Below are positions 10,501 to 22,253 of a stretch of DNA of 64,000 nucleotides, piece by piece. How positions within the stretch are numbered: position 1 is the first letter of the stretch; each line of letters starts with the position of its first letter. The notes under the pieces were generated by a model. That model searched no databases. It saw only the letters and a program-made list of their open reading frames with translations, and had not been told where the DNA came from. Position numbers and translations under genes: made by a program. Origin of the DNA: Oopsacas minuta (Eukaryota > Porifera > Hexactinellida > Lyssacinosida > Leucopsacidae); NCBI GenBank assembly GCA_024704765.1, contig JAKMXF010000323.1:124001-188000 (forward strand), written 5' to 3'.

Positions 10501-12076
10501 CTAATCCATCATATCCAAGATAATCTGAGGCGTCGGGGACTTGGAAGCGAATTCGGATATCTTGGTCTGCACAAGCTCGGATATCCTGCGACCACGCACG
10601 AACTCCTCACAGGTATCGAGGTCCATCGATCCGTTCAGGATTCCCACATCACCTCCACCCGTAGCGTACAGCAGGAGCGTTTCGATGGCTTGCGCGCCGC
10701 GGCAGAGGACGAAACAGGTGTGGGCTCCTCATCCTCACAGTCGGTTTTTTGCGGATCCTCCTCCCTCACCTTGCCAACCGTCGCCAGAGCCTCCTTCACC
10801 ACCTGCGTGATTGTCTTCGTAGGTGCAAAGACAATACCGGCATCAGCAGCCTCCATGCCCTGTAGCTCAAGCTCCTCCAATGTGACCTCTGGCATGCCAA
10901 TGTTGACTACTGGACCCTCGTTCCGCATGAACCCACATTTAGAGAAGCACCTAGAAATAGTCCTCGACTGTGCTTGATTTCAAGCCCTCGTGGCCCAGCA
11001 TATCACGAGTTCAATACTGATGGTCTTGTAGGGATCTTCAGAGTTCCCGTTCTGGAACTTCTGCTTGAGTTTGTAAAGCATATGATTGTGGAGGCTTTTT
11101 CTGTACAACAGCTTGAAAGCCTGATTACCCCAGCATCGAGCGGTTAAGTACAGCTCGTTGTGTTTTTGGGAAGAACACAACCTTGGTGTGCTTCAACAGG
11201 ACGTTATCGGCAGCAGAATTATGCACATTGCCAATATCCATAAACAGCTGAATTTTCCTGTTTTGCTCCTTCTTCTCGGCTTCTGTGTCAAACCACTGCA
11301 GAAAGTCAGTGAATAGTTGGCTAGTCATCCATGAAGATTTCTGTGCTCGATAGTGGACCGGAACCCTCTTCATATCCGCATCCTTCAGAGCCCTCGGCTT
11401 CTCGCTCTTGCCTATCAGGGTAGGTTTCATCTTTTCGCCGACCATGAGCAGGTGAGGAGGAGGGTAACTCTGTCTTTGAACTTCTTTGAGCCATGGGTAG
11501 TGTCACCCTGAAACATCAGAGATTTCTTCGAGCACATCTTGAAAAATAGTTCAATCTCATCAGTGTTATAAATGTCCTCCTCCTTGTAACCATTGATGAT
11601 CTCCCTAAGCTCCTCCTTCCAGTTCTTTACAGTGAGAACATTGACACTCTTGGCTTCTCCAGAAACAGCCTTAGCCAAGATCCCGTGCCTGTCTTTCAGG
11701 TGAGATAGCCATCCTTCAGAGGCTTTGAAATCCTCCAGTCCGAGCTCGCGAGCTCCTCCTCAGCAAATTGGTGTAGCATAGGACCGGTGACCGTCTCACC
11801 TTGTTCACGCACCAGTCTTAGAAATTCCAACACCACCTCCTCGCTTTTTTTGTACTTAGCTTCTACCTTCACGCGCTTGCGTTTGGAGCCAAGCTTTACT
11901 GCAGCCTGCCGCACTTCATTCTTGTTCTTTTTTATCCTCTTAATAGAGCTCTTACCCACTCCGAAGTGCTCAGCCACCTTGCGAAGACTACTGCCAGGCT
12001 GCTCCAGCATGTCTAGAACTGCCTTGCGCTGCTCACACATCAGCAGAGCATACTTGGGTTGCGACTTATGGGACAT
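10501..12076 (-). pseudogene. Pogo/Tigger (CENP-B-like) transposase, frameshifted
   Basis: The ATG at 12076 gives MSHKSQPKYALLMCEQRKAV, a CENP-B/psq-type HTH start, with VAEHFGVGKSSIKRI as the recognition helix region. A CENP-B-type second HTH follows (FKASEGWLSHLKDRHGI, 11730-11680). DDE domain: YNTDEIELFFK (about 11570, first Asp), TLIGKSEKPRALK (11430-11390) and QLFMDIGNVHN (11250-11220, second Asp; the usual Asn-Cys-Pro-Ala-His run is altered). The third acidic site falls in the damaged part near 11130. TISRCFSKCGF near 10950 is the pogo C-terminal signature. An acidic tail leads to TAG at 10501-10503. Frame changes occur near 11740, 11440, 11130 and 10960-10640. It is moderately decayed. 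Confidence 0.85.
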
Positions 12077-12262
12077 GAAAAAGAAACACTAAAACAGAGA
12101 TCAGTACATGAAACAATCTAGGAGAATTTGGTGTCCCGGTAAACGAGATTCATCCCGGTACGAGGAGGCATTTGTGTGGGATGGAACCAAATTTCCGGGA
12201 AGATGTCTCGGTAAGAGGGTGTCCCGGTACGATGGTGTCCCGCTAAGCGGGAGCGTGCTGTA

Positions 12263-14091
12263 ACAAAAGTGCAAGTGTAATTAACCTCGAAGAGGTTTAC
12301 AATAAGTTTTACAATGTGCATCCATACTTAACCATAAATGTTTTAGAGAGAACTACTGAGAAATCAGAATTTTCAACTTTAGAGATTAGAAAAACTGAGT
12401 CAGGAAACTCGAAAAGAAATCCCAGTTTACGAAGTTATGAGAGATTATGAAGCTAGTAAAATTAGTATAGACAACGAAATATCGAAGGCGTCCAAAGATG
12501 CATCCGAGGTAACTAGACAAACGTTCAAATTGTATTTTCTGTTGAGTCATCTGGAGGAATACCTGATTGAAATGAATTGTCTCAAGAATATCAACAGTTG
12601 GAACTGGAATAGTTTTCGGGCACATGTGTAACTATTTATGAAAAATTCAAATATTTCTTAGAGAAATAGTTGTTAACGCCAATTACTATCATTTGTATAT
12701 TGTTAGAATAAGGAAAAATTTGATCTGGTGACTTTAGATTTACAAATACTCAATTTTCTTGATTCAATAATGAAATTCAAATGCAAAATGAATTTGTTGG
12801 CATATTTGATATATAACTTGGTTGCTACAAGAATATATCATGAGTTGAATACATTCTACAATATTTTCCACATTCTTCATGTTTGGAATTTTCAATTAAG
12901 TAGTGACAAATTACTGTTATAATACACAAAATTTGAAATTACAATATATTAACTAGTTCATCACAACACTTAGAACAATGTGTATCAATTTAAAGCCGAG
13001 ACAACTATTTTTCAATATATATAGCTCATATAAACTAAAGACATATTATATCAAAGACGTTTTCCAGGAAAAATACAATTTAAACTTTCCCAAATTATAT
13101 TCAATTGAATGATGACACTAAGTTAATATTTAATGGTATGTAAATATAAGCATATCTTGGAAGGAGAACAAATTCTGAGTAGATGGTATTTATAGGGTCA
13201 ATTAGGGAATAATTTCAATATTATGATGAATCTGTGAATATATGAAATTGTGTCACAAAGTAGTTGATTAATGTTAATCAATAAGAAAGCCAATCGATAT
13301 TTGTCGTAATGTAAGAATATCCCTGTTTGTATCTCATCAATACTTGGTAGAATGTGCAGTTTCGATTCACGATAACACTTAAAACTTACAGTTGGAAATT
13401 TAGATATTGAATCAGTTGAAATGGGTACTACAAATATAAATGCTCCACATTCAGCTGAAGGAAACGTTAGGGTGAAAGCAGTTGCTTATCATAATTACAA
13501 CACCTTGTAAGTTGAAAACTGAAAATTTACACGAATCCGGAAGATTCACCCATCTACCACATTATAATTCGCAAAAATGACAATTCAATATTTCTAACCT
13601 GTTGATCACTAACTTAAAATCAAACACACGCTGATGGAGGAATTTATCGTCCATGAGATCAAAATGAGAGATTTTTGAGAGATCCATTCTTCAATTATCC
13701 TTCTAATTGTATAACAAATTAAGTACCCATCCAAAAGCATACTCCTTTCGGATATTGACTATCATCAATCATCCCCCTAAGTTATTACCCATGTTCAACT
13801 CAGGGGGTAAATTCCTGTTCAACCTAATGGACCATTTGGATGATATAGCATTTGCTGATTGCTCAGTTATTCATAAATGTGTCTTCGAAACATTTAAAGA
13901 TTATTTGTCCTGCGAGGCAAGCAAACAGGATAATGAGAAATCTATGCAAGTACTTAGATAAGCTGGTTGGAGAATATCATTTCCTTGTGACTTGCAAGTT
14001 CGACATGCAATGGGACAAAGCTACCAGATCAACAGGGTACATAGAATCAAGTAATACACAGGTAGGTATTGAAGATAGTAGTTAGAGATTA
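12263..14091. other. No recognised gene; AT-rich
   Basis: Very AT-rich to about 13.6 kb. A plus-strand open stretch at 13707-13961 may be the upstream part of the Helitron fragment that begins at 14092, but I found no matching motif, so it is not called. Confidence 0.35.
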
Positions 14092-14607
14092 ATGTCAAGT
14101 TATTTAAATAAACTTCTGAGTCTTGATATAACATGTGTAATGTGTAACGGCACTCATTTAACTGTACCCGTGCAATCAAATAGGCTCAGTGATGAAGAAG
14201 TTGCAACAGGTGTGTGCAAGTGTAAGCGTGTAATTATTCTACGCATTCCAATGCCCCCTATCGATACAGACTTTTCGTTCATACGTCGGAAGCGTTAGTT
14301 TCCAATTCCTCCCACGTTTTGTATAAGGATTAAAAAGGGACAAGGACAAAATATGAAGAATGTTGGTCTGTTTCTCCTAATTACCCAATCCATCCTCAAT
14401 CATCGAAAACTATATGTTGCATTTAGTGGAGTCAAACATTCTACCCGCTTAAAAGTCATGATTAGTGGAGGTTGGTCCTCTACATCCGGCGGACTATGGG
14501 TGGTTTACCGTGACTTATTTCAGAATCATGTGGAGTATATTTTACTCCCTTGCAGTAAGGAATCCGTAATGGATGTCATTTCCTCCCTCCGGAAAGTAAG
14601 AGCTTGA
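14092..14607 (+). pseudogene. Helitron PIF1-type helicase, C-terminal fragment
   Basis: The plus strand carries CNGTHLTVPVQSNRL (14145-14190), matching the C-N-G-T-R-L helicase block. Next is VIILRIPMPPIDTDFSF (14230-14280), then a stop, then LNHRKLYVAFSGVKHSTRLKV (14398-14457), which corresponds to motif VI, with the usual L-S-R changed to F-S-G. The tail is WVVYRDLFQNHVE. One stop (after 14280) and an unread gap separate the two halves. It is the same part of the protein as at 6519-7061 but on the other strand and clearly a different copy. Confidence 0.65.
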
Positions 14608-14869
14608 GTTTAACCGTAATTCGATGAAAAGGCAGAGAAGTGAATGATATTGAACAACCCACCAAGCAACATAAGTTTATTGAATTTTGATAGTGAACAC
14701 GACACTATATGGGTTTAAACTCACAGAAGCTTAAATGATATAAATACCTGTGGTAGACTTGGATAAAAACATTACGAATCCAATCAGTCTGACAGAAATT
14801 TATTGATTGGTACATAGATAACTTCACCATTGGTATTCGAGTTAGGATTGCAAGTAGCCTTGGTTTGGA

Positions 14870-15140
14870 TACTGTCCCAATTTACTCCCACATGTGCCAC
14901 AAATATTCAAGTATTTGAATATTAGTGCCATATGTGGCAGAAGTGGTACATCACTAGAATATAGGCATCAGAATGGAATACAGAATGAAATCATTTGAGA
15001 TTCTCTAAACTGATTTACAAATATATATATAGTTGGAAATAAATCGACAATTGCACTTTCATTAACATACAAAGTGGCGGCACTTAATGTATATGTGGCA
15101 CAAATATGAAAATGATGATTATTCAATACGACTTAAAATT
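14870..15140 (-). repeat. Dispersed repeat A, copy 1
   Basis: The reverse complement of this stretch is similar to 23105-23385. Shared blocks include a TCAGTTTAGAGAATCTCA run, CTGTATTC, GATGTNCCA, CTGCCACAT and CATTTTCATAT. The outer part contains a near-palindrome around 14888-14938 built on TGCCACA...TGTGGCA. No target duplication or coding content was recognised, and the class is unknown. Confidence 0.6.
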
Positions 15141-15728
15141 TTAAATTTTATTACTATGGGTAAACAGACGTAGAATTCAAAAGACTATCAGAAAATTGTT
15201 CTTTCATATGTGCTTTGTGAGATTTGTAATTGAAAATTATTTACTTAGCTCATCATCTAATAATAAGCAAAGTTTGCCTAGAAAGATTGAATATAAGCTT
15301 CCAGTAATTAAATAGGCAGCATAATGTTAACTAACACAGGCACAGAGTTTTCCAGGAATATTACAGGGTGGATATTCAAAAATTCGTCGTATGTCCAGTA
15401 GAAGTGCGACACTTATATACAGAGACTTTGTGTAATTAGACATTAGTATACGAATTTCTGTATAAATCTTGGAAATCAGTCTAAGGTTACAGCTGGCTTG
15501 AATTCAGGGAACTGCTGTGCTTCTAAACATATATAATGAACAACCATTATCTCGAACCCAAAGAGGAACTCAATTCTGTTCGAGATAATGAATGTTCGAG
15601 TAAAGGGATTCGAGATAGACAAATATATTCTATTTTAAGTAAAATATGCTACTATTTTTAAAGATAAATTACAAAAGACGAAAGTAATAATTTAAGCTTA
15701 AGCCTAAATGAAGAAGATTCCAAATCTA
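15141..15728. other. No gene; small inverted motif
   Basis: AT-rich. Holds ATTATCTCGAAC at 15549 and its inverse GTTCGAGATAAT near 15578, followed by a third copy-like GATTCGAGATAG at 15608. This resembles the inside of pogo-type MITEs, but complete ends were not found. Confidence 0.35.
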
Positions 15729-17036
15729 CAGGGTGGCTCCAAAGTTCTGATACAAAATCATGATTAATATACAACCATTATCAGGAAATATTCTCAATGG
15801 TTTGCTCTTCCATGACATACCTTATACGCTTCCTAACAAATATTATTTCAATTTGGTGTATTCTATTTCGAAAAAAATTGTGATTGACCATGGAATCTGA
15901 GAGGTCAGCAATTATTGAGTTGCATATGGCGGGGGAAAGTCCATCAGAAATTTTGAAACTGCTGAATATTGCAAAAGGACGTAGGGCATTTATCTACAGG
16001 ACGTTAAATCGATATAAGGAAACTGGGGACACTGTAGACAAGCCGAGATCTGGTCGTCCATGCTCTGTAACGACCTCAGCTCTCAAGAAAGTGGTGCGAG
16101 AACGGATTCGGCGGAACCCACACCGTTCGATGAGGAAAATGGCCTTGGAGCTCAATATATCTCGCCGAGCAATACAAAAGGTTGTCAAAAGGGACCTAGG
16201 AATGCGCTCTTTTAAACGCAAAAAGGTACAATTCCTATCTGGGTCGGTGAAAGAAAAGAGAGTGTCCCGAGCAAGAGTTTACTTGCTCTACATGCTATTG
16301 GGGTTCTCGAAAATATCCTTTTCTCAGTTGAGAATTTTTCACCATTGAAGAGGCTACAAATAGCATAAACGACAGAGTCATCTCGACCTCAGTTTCAGCG
16401 ATCCCTGATAAGTTCAGATATATGTCGGATGGAGAAACCGCTGTCGGTGATGGTTTGGACTGGAGTCTCTGCTGTTGGCCAGACACCACTGATTTTCATC
16501 CCCCCAGGAGTGAAAATCAATGCCAAAACATACCAAGAGCTTGTATTAGAGCCTGTGGTAAAATATCTGAGCCAGACCATGTTTTCTGGACAGCAATTTG
16601 TCTTCCAACAAGATGGTGCTCCCGCCCATACGGCCAATACGACCTAAGATTGGCTGAAGCACAATATTCCCAATTTTATACATAAGGATGAATGGCCACC
16701 ATACAGTCCCGATTTAAACCCCATGGACTATTCTGTATGGTCTATCTTAGAAAACAAGACTTGTTCTGTGTCACACAAGACAGTTAGCTCTCTAAAGATT
16801 TCCTTGTGTCGAGAATGGGAGAAGATACCCCAAGAAACTCTGCGTGCCGCAGTAGAGGGATTCCCGAACAGACTCAGGGCTGTCATTTCCAAAAAGGGTG
16901 GTTATATTGAATAAATGACTAGGCAATCTCTTCCTAATAGTATGTATTAATTATATATAGAGAATCAATAATGTAGGTCATGCTGAATAAATATTATAGA
17001 CAAAATGGTTTGTATCAGAACCTTGGAGCCACCCTG
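15729..17036 (+). mobile_element. DD37D (maT-like) mariner element, 1308 bp
   Basis: TA at 15727-15728 and 17037-17038. The inverted repeats start CAGGGTGGCTCCAA and agree over about 28 bp with one mismatch (right end about 17009-17036). The coding strand is plus, opposite to the Mondo-like gene. Related elements with diverged ends lie at 24103 and 51529. Confidence 0.9.
15891..16914 (+). pseudogene. DD37D transposase, frameshifted, first catalytic Asp lost
   Basis: The ATG at 15891 (MESERSAIIELHMAGE) leads a paired-type HTH region: ILKLLNIAKGR, YRTLNRYKETG, then DKPRSGRPCSV and RRNPHRSMRKMALELNISR. It is open to about 16250, then shifts frame. Where FSDEK is expected (about 16318) the sequence reads FSVE, so the first Asp is changed. 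Second Asp: QQDGAPAHTANT (16606-16640). Third: WPPYSPDLNPMDYSVW (16690-16740). The spacing is 37 residues, which defines the DD37D group. The C-terminus PNRLRAVISKKGGYIE ends at TAA 16912-16914. One stop breaks the motif after the second Asp. Confidence 0.85.
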
Positions 17037-17813
17037 TACTAAAGTTTCCAGGTATGATAAAATTAATTTTACAATTAATTCAATCAATTTTAAGGGTTCG
17101 TCTAACGAGCGATGATTGTTCCGATCGAAGAAAATTAATAAGTATCGAAATAGTATATACAACATCTAAAGGTCGCTTTTCAAAAAATCCTGGAAATCAC
17201 ATCTCCAATTCAACAAATGTAAATATGGTGCTCATGGTTCAATGAAATTGATAATATGACCATGAATCGAGCTTATGAGGCAACTCTCCTCTATTGATGT
17301 TCCACACTTCAGCACTGCGACGGACAAAGGGTAAGGTGTTAGTTTTATTTTCATGCTGCAGGTTTTCTGAGAATCAGAAACACTTCATCAAAAGAGAGAG
17401 GCGAACTCAAGTAATACTCCCGATGATGTATTTGTAAGTAAAAATAAAATTCTTTATGTTTCTACTAAGAAAGTCTCATGGTCGATGGACGATGCGTGTA
17501 TTATCTGGACGAGATCAGTCCATTTGTTTTCAAATAATGTATATCGATAAATACTCCATTTGATTACAGAATGAATGAATTAGAGTTTTAAAATAAAGAA
17601 TAAGGCTGTAGGCCCGAGCACGGATACGGAAATGTTCGCACCTGCGGAGCGGGAAGCAAGCGTAGCGTTCTCGTGGAACTCTTACGTATAGGCTATTCTG
17701 ACACAAACCTTAAACAGTATTCATAATTAAACAGTTATGCTAGTATCTTACCAAACACACAGTTCAAAATACTTTACTTAGAAACATATTTTGATGATGG
17801 ACTAAGTACATAC
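17037..17813. other. No gene; intron with a small CpG-bearing patch
   Basis: Intronic to the Mondo-like gene. A patch at about 17610-17690 is rich in CG dinucleotides (GCGGGAAGCAAGCGTAGCG) and stands out from the AT-rich surroundings. No ORF or RNA fold was recognised. Confidence 0.4.
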
Positions 17814-18055
17814 CCATTAAGGGAACCTTTTTCTAAAGAAGAATAGATCTGAGTAGCTTGTAGTGGTTGGTGAAAAGGCTCATTGACATCTCGACTAACA
17901 GTCTGTTCTGGGAGAATAGGAGTAAAGATATTAGTGGGATCAGGTAGAGAAATATCACAAATAGAATTATTAGAAATTGAAGCCGAAAACATGGAATTAG
18001 AATGTGTCCGATTAGAACTAAGATTTTCTCCACCTTGTAGAGGATCAAAGAATCC
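17814..18055 (-). CDS. Mondo: Mondo-like gene, linker exon
   Basis: Minus-strand exon of 242 nt with acceptor TTTAG (18056-18060) and a strong donor GTATGT (17813-17808). It encodes about 80 residues starting GFFDPLQGGENLSSNR and continuing through SMFSASISNNSICDISLPDP, FTPILPEQTV and QIYSSLEKGSLNG. It is Ser/Asn/Pro-rich and probably disordered. Its phase-0 start follows the phase-0 end of the exon at 21378-21684. Its phase-2 end is completed by the first base of the candidate exon at 3452-3660. No domain lies in it; assignment is by neighbouring exons, splice sites and phase. It corresponds to the region after the DTLF motif of Mondo proteins. Confidence 0.6.
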
Positions 18056-21000
18056 CTAAATTGTTAAATAGATAAATTCAAACAATTAATTTTAAATGTA
18101 TATATGTAGAAGAAGCGTTGCCAGCCAATAGGAGATATATATTGGCTCAAACCATTGCCAATATTTATATATACATCCATTATGTCGTGTGAGAAATGCA
18201 GTACTTACAGCACCGGAAATACATAGTGGCTCAGTATTTGTAGTGCAGAAGCAGTCTTGCCAAATCACTCACTTTTTGAGCTAACTTCCCACACTTTCAA
18301 TAATATTAAAAAATCAGGTAATATTTCGAATATACTCTGTTCCCCGCATTCGACACCATATCTGAGAGGTTAGAGAGTCATTATCTGAAATGTTCATAGA
18401 ATTATCCCATTATACGCAAGTACCAAGAAATAAGTTTAAGCTCTTAATCAATTCCGGATAAAAATCAATAAGTTTATATATACAAGCAAATATTACTGTG
18501 GACAGCTAAATGTATCAGGCTTATTAAGCATTAAGCAACTGGAGATTGCAGTTAAGCCGTTTTACCCTGCGGATGCAGAAATTACTAATGGACAAAAGGG
18601 ATAAATAAAATTAATAGCACGATGATAATTGAACAAAATTTTTCTATCCTAATGATATTTGATACTGGAAAATTTTCGAATGGCTTATGGCATAATTATG
18701 TAAATAAGCAACCTGCCGAATTGACACCTTTGGTAACCATGATTTCCAGCCAGGAGAAATAATGATGATATTGTATAAGATTTCAGGCAAAAGGTTTTTT
18801 TGCAGCTTAAATGCGGTACACTTGATACATCCGGTATATGTATAGCGCGGTTTTAATGATACATTAATCCGATGCGCATGTAAAATGCAGCATCGGAATA
18901 TAGAATATTTCAATGTTTGACAGAAATTTACAGTATACGAGCTTTTGGCTCGTCGCATCGCGACGAACTCGACGCATTGCGCCTCAAGGTATTCAACGAA
19001 CAAACAAACAGACATACAACAATTGAGATGTAATGAAATTGATGTTGTTTACGACACCATATTCAGAGTTAGTATACTCAACTACCCCAGGATAGTCGTT
19101 GAAAGTATGTTTCTACCTCAATTTTGAAATTTGATTACGTTATATTCATAAAACAACAAAAAATTTACAAATGATTACTCAAATAGTGTGAAAATCAGAT
19201 TCAGCATTTTGGATATATTCGGTGAAGTTTTGCTGAATTCCTTTACTTCCTTGATACACATGATAAATACATAGTTATACGCAAATTTCAAAATTGCATA
19301 CCGTTATTCCTTTCCTTGACAATGGACAAAGAAGCAAACAGACAAACGCACAGACAACAATTGTGATTTAATAATATACATATTCTTTATTACAAAGTTC
19401 CAGATTTAAACTGACATAACTGGTCCAAATAATATTTAGGTATCAAAATGATGAATATCTTCAGAGAAATCCTGAATATTTTCAACAATGGTTTCGAATT
19501 CTGAAAAGGGAGAAAAATTAACACTACATATGTTATTGAGAATCCCTCAACATTTCGACATCTTAGCTCTCTTTGGTTCTCTAAACAGAGGAGCTATTTG
19601 AGAAAGACCAAGAATATCTTTCGATCTTGAGCGTTACGTGTAGCCCAAAGAAATTAGACTAGTAAAACAGAAAATTGTACCTAGACCATGCTTTTACAAA
19701 TAATCCGAAAAGGCACTTATACTGCAAATGTATATGATTGTTTTTCTTGATCAAGAAGATCATATCTTTAGCTAATATAATAGGACATTTTGACGAAAAT
19801 ATGAGTTTTCTTGTAACTCGCAGGATTAACTGTTTCTCCAGCCAATATACGTGCTACACTTTGAAAATACAATCACAAGTAATAGCCAATATGTTAAATG
19901 TTTCAACCATATGATTTTGACCAATATACAACCTGATCACTTAAGCATAATCCCATTAATCATTGATTACAAAAAATGAATACATACAACTCATATATAT
20001 TTGCCCATGGTAAATTTGTCCAGGATTGAGGAAGTGTAAGAGAAAGAGACTTGAAATTTGGCATGTGAATGGAAATGAAAACTCAGGGAGAAATTTCTAA
20101 GATCTAAGCGAAATCGCAAAACTCCCTTAGATAGGTATCAAAATGTATGCCTACCATAGTCGAGGGGTATAAATTGTGGTAACTACTCTATTAGCAGAGT
20201 TCAATTAAGGGAAAAGTATTAATCAATATTTCCCAATGTGCAAAAAAGATTCAAATGCCAATTATGCAATAATTAGCATTTACTTTGTATAACTGACTGA
20301 TATATTTTCAAATGAATAAATTGTTGTAACCATCAGGTATAAATATAGAGAAATACTTTTTAGCAATAATTAATAACTGAATATAAAACACAAACTAATC
20401 ATTTTATTTCATTAACATTCTTAGCAACGCAAAAATGCACTAAGGTGTGGTGCAAAAAATACAAGTACTATATTGAACATTATCACAAATTGTACTTCAT
20501 AGAGTAGTTAATGAATATTGCGGGATCTACAGACCATGTGAGAGCTATCCGAATTTCAGAATAGTTACAATGCTTGATATGCATGTATATAACCAATAGT
20601 TCATCATTAAATATGCAAGATATACCCAAAGGGTGCCACCTGGGGAGACGAATTGTTCGAGTGGAATATCAAGACATGATACCATAATACTTAGCTTGGA
20701 AAACAAAGGAAATAATTTGTCCATTAACATTCCCCTATATACAAATTTGTAATATTTCAAGCACATAGTGCCGAGTACATCCAACAATTTAGGAGATAAG
20801 GCACAAAATACAATTAGCATTCATATATTAGCTAAAATGAGAGACGAAGTGTTGAGCATAAGGCAGTAGAGAGTACCGGCCAGGGTCACAGTTTTCAAAT
20901 CCAATAATTTGTACAAGACTTCAGCCAGCGAGAAAGCAAGCTCCCCACAAGGGCATAACTGTAGGCTGTCAGGTGGGCATTGGTACCCCAATTGTTAAAA

Positions 21001-21377
21001 TGATAAATCTTATAGTTAACCCACCAAGTGCAGTATTACTCCAATATTGTATCGAGATCCCAATCGCCATTTGAATCCATATAAATGTTATTTCGAATTA
21101 CCTTCTCGTGTGTTTTCCTCAAACTTTTCTAGGCTTAGAATTTTCGTTCGCTCATAAATCTTGCTGGTAATTTTGAAGTAAACATTAAAATACCGAAATG
21201 CAGCCCTTATTGAAAGATCCAATTGTCCCCTCCCACATAATGTGATTCTCACTCTCCCAATATCATATCTTGTTACTCTTCTGGTGCATTAAATTCAGCC
21301 CTAAGGTTATAGTTTTCCTCAACGAATTCCGATCATACAAACATATGCACACATATACAGAATAAGACATGATTAAC
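18056..21377. other. Intron of the Mondo-like gene; no recognised gene
   Basis: AT-rich. A patch at 18950-19015 (CG-bearing, ending in an AACAAACAAACAGAC-type run) and a related run at 19320-19370 look like repetitive DNA. Open stretches such as 18644-19015 and 20545-20820 (both minus) have no recognisable protein character. Confidence 0.45.
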
Positions 21378-21684
21378 CTGGTAATAAGGATTCAAATGAT
21401 CTAGAGCTGGTTGTAGTTTCTGGTGCCCCAAATACGGTAATGTATAATCCTGAGGTAAGAATTCTGGGTCGGAGAATTGGGATGAAGAATAGCTATGCAA
21501 TGTATTGGAAGTAAACAGAGTATCGTGCATATCTAACATCACCAAATCATCGATCTCATTCTGGGTAAAGATTGGAAAGTCTGGATCATTCGAAGTGTTT
21601 TCGAACAAAGAATTTGATTCTGAATTATGGTGAGAAACATCAGCATAGCACCCAACATTTGAGTTTTGAGGTAAGGTTCGAGAT
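21378..21684 (-). CDS. Mondo: Mondo-like gene, exon with the acidic DTLF segment
   Basis: Minus-strand exon of 307 nt. The acceptor is a pyrimidine-rich run ending TCGTAG (21685-21690) and the donor is CAG/GTTAAT at 21377. One base finishes the codon left by the exon at 40056-40357, and it ends in phase 0. The protein contains FTQNEIDDLVMLDMHDTLFTS, then SQFSDPEFLPQDYTLPYLG, then LQPALDHLNPYY. Mondo/ChREBP proteins have S-D-T-L-F, F-P-D-P-R-E and Q-P-x-L-x-x-L-Q-P in this order in the glucose-response activation conserved element, so this is the matching region. The acidic, hydrophobic stretch could be part of the activation function. The intron upstream starts with a MITE only 41 bases away. 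Confidence 0.72.
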
Positions 21685-21724
21685 CTACGATAGGGTAATG
21701 AATAAATAAAAGTGAGAGAAAATA

Positions 21725-22253
21725 CAGTCCAACCACTAAGACCTGGGCAGTCTCGTCCGGAGGGGCCCGAAAATAGAATTTGCCCGAGACTCAGAAATAT
21801 CATTAACTCCATGGTAGATCCGATAAACAATATGAATATCAAGATGCATTAGAGTTTACGGAACAAGAAGTATCAACGGCTGGCATACTTACCAACCCTT
21901 TTATAAATATCCCGAACATTAAATCCCAAATCTCTTGATCCATAATATTTTTCCTGAAATTACATGCTATTCCTAATCGAACCAATAATATCAAGAAATA
22001 TAGCAAAATGAAGATTTCCCTTCGATTTCAATTTCCCCTTGGTAGTTTGTGAAGTCCATGGATATTACAAGGACCCTGGGAGGCCTGGAGAGTATGGGTT
22101 CGTAGGATGGTTTTAAAGAAAGGTGCTAGACATGAAGTACACCTCCATTTAAGTAAACAAATTGTAGAGCTAAATGAATTTGATACATTGGAAAATGGTT
22201 CCGGATTAGGGAGGTAGCGGTACTTGCAAGTGCGGATCTAGAAGGTTCGAATA
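21725..22253. mobile_element. Pogo/Tigger-like MITE, 529 bp, next to a Mondo splice acceptor
   Basis: TA at 21723-21724 and 22254-22255. The left end CAGTCCAACCACTAAGACC and the right end (in reverse complement TATTCGAACCTTCTAGATC) form an imperfect inverted repeat. The first 100 bases closely resemble those of the MITE at 39001 (shared TAGAATTTGCCCG and GAAATATCATTAACTC), so both are one family. No coding potential. Confidence 0.65.

Larger units (their letters stand above)
10322..12260 (-). mobile_element. Pogo/Tigger element, 1939 bp, GC-rich
   Basis: TA duplications at 10320-10321 and 12261-12262 bound ends with imperfect inverted repeats of about 27 bp. Left begins CAGTACACTCCCGCTTACC; right, in reverse complement, begins CAGCACGCTCCCGCTTAGC. 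Both then read GACACC. Subterminal copies of a GTGTCCCGGTA-like motif recur at about 12130, 12150, 12205, 12220 and 12235, plausible transposase-binding repeats. The interior encodes a pogo-type transposase on the minus strand and is clearly richer in G+C than the surroundings. Confidence 0.9.

Noticed and set aside
11787-12092. Plus-strand 101-aa open frame across the Tigger N-terminus
   Set aside because: Antisense of the pogo HTH region; GC-rich DNA simply keeps the opposite strand open.
18644-19015. Minus-strand 123-aa open stretch in an intron
   Set aside because: No recognisable motif, and it overlaps a CG-bearing repetitive patch with a CAAACAAACAGAC run; looks like chance.
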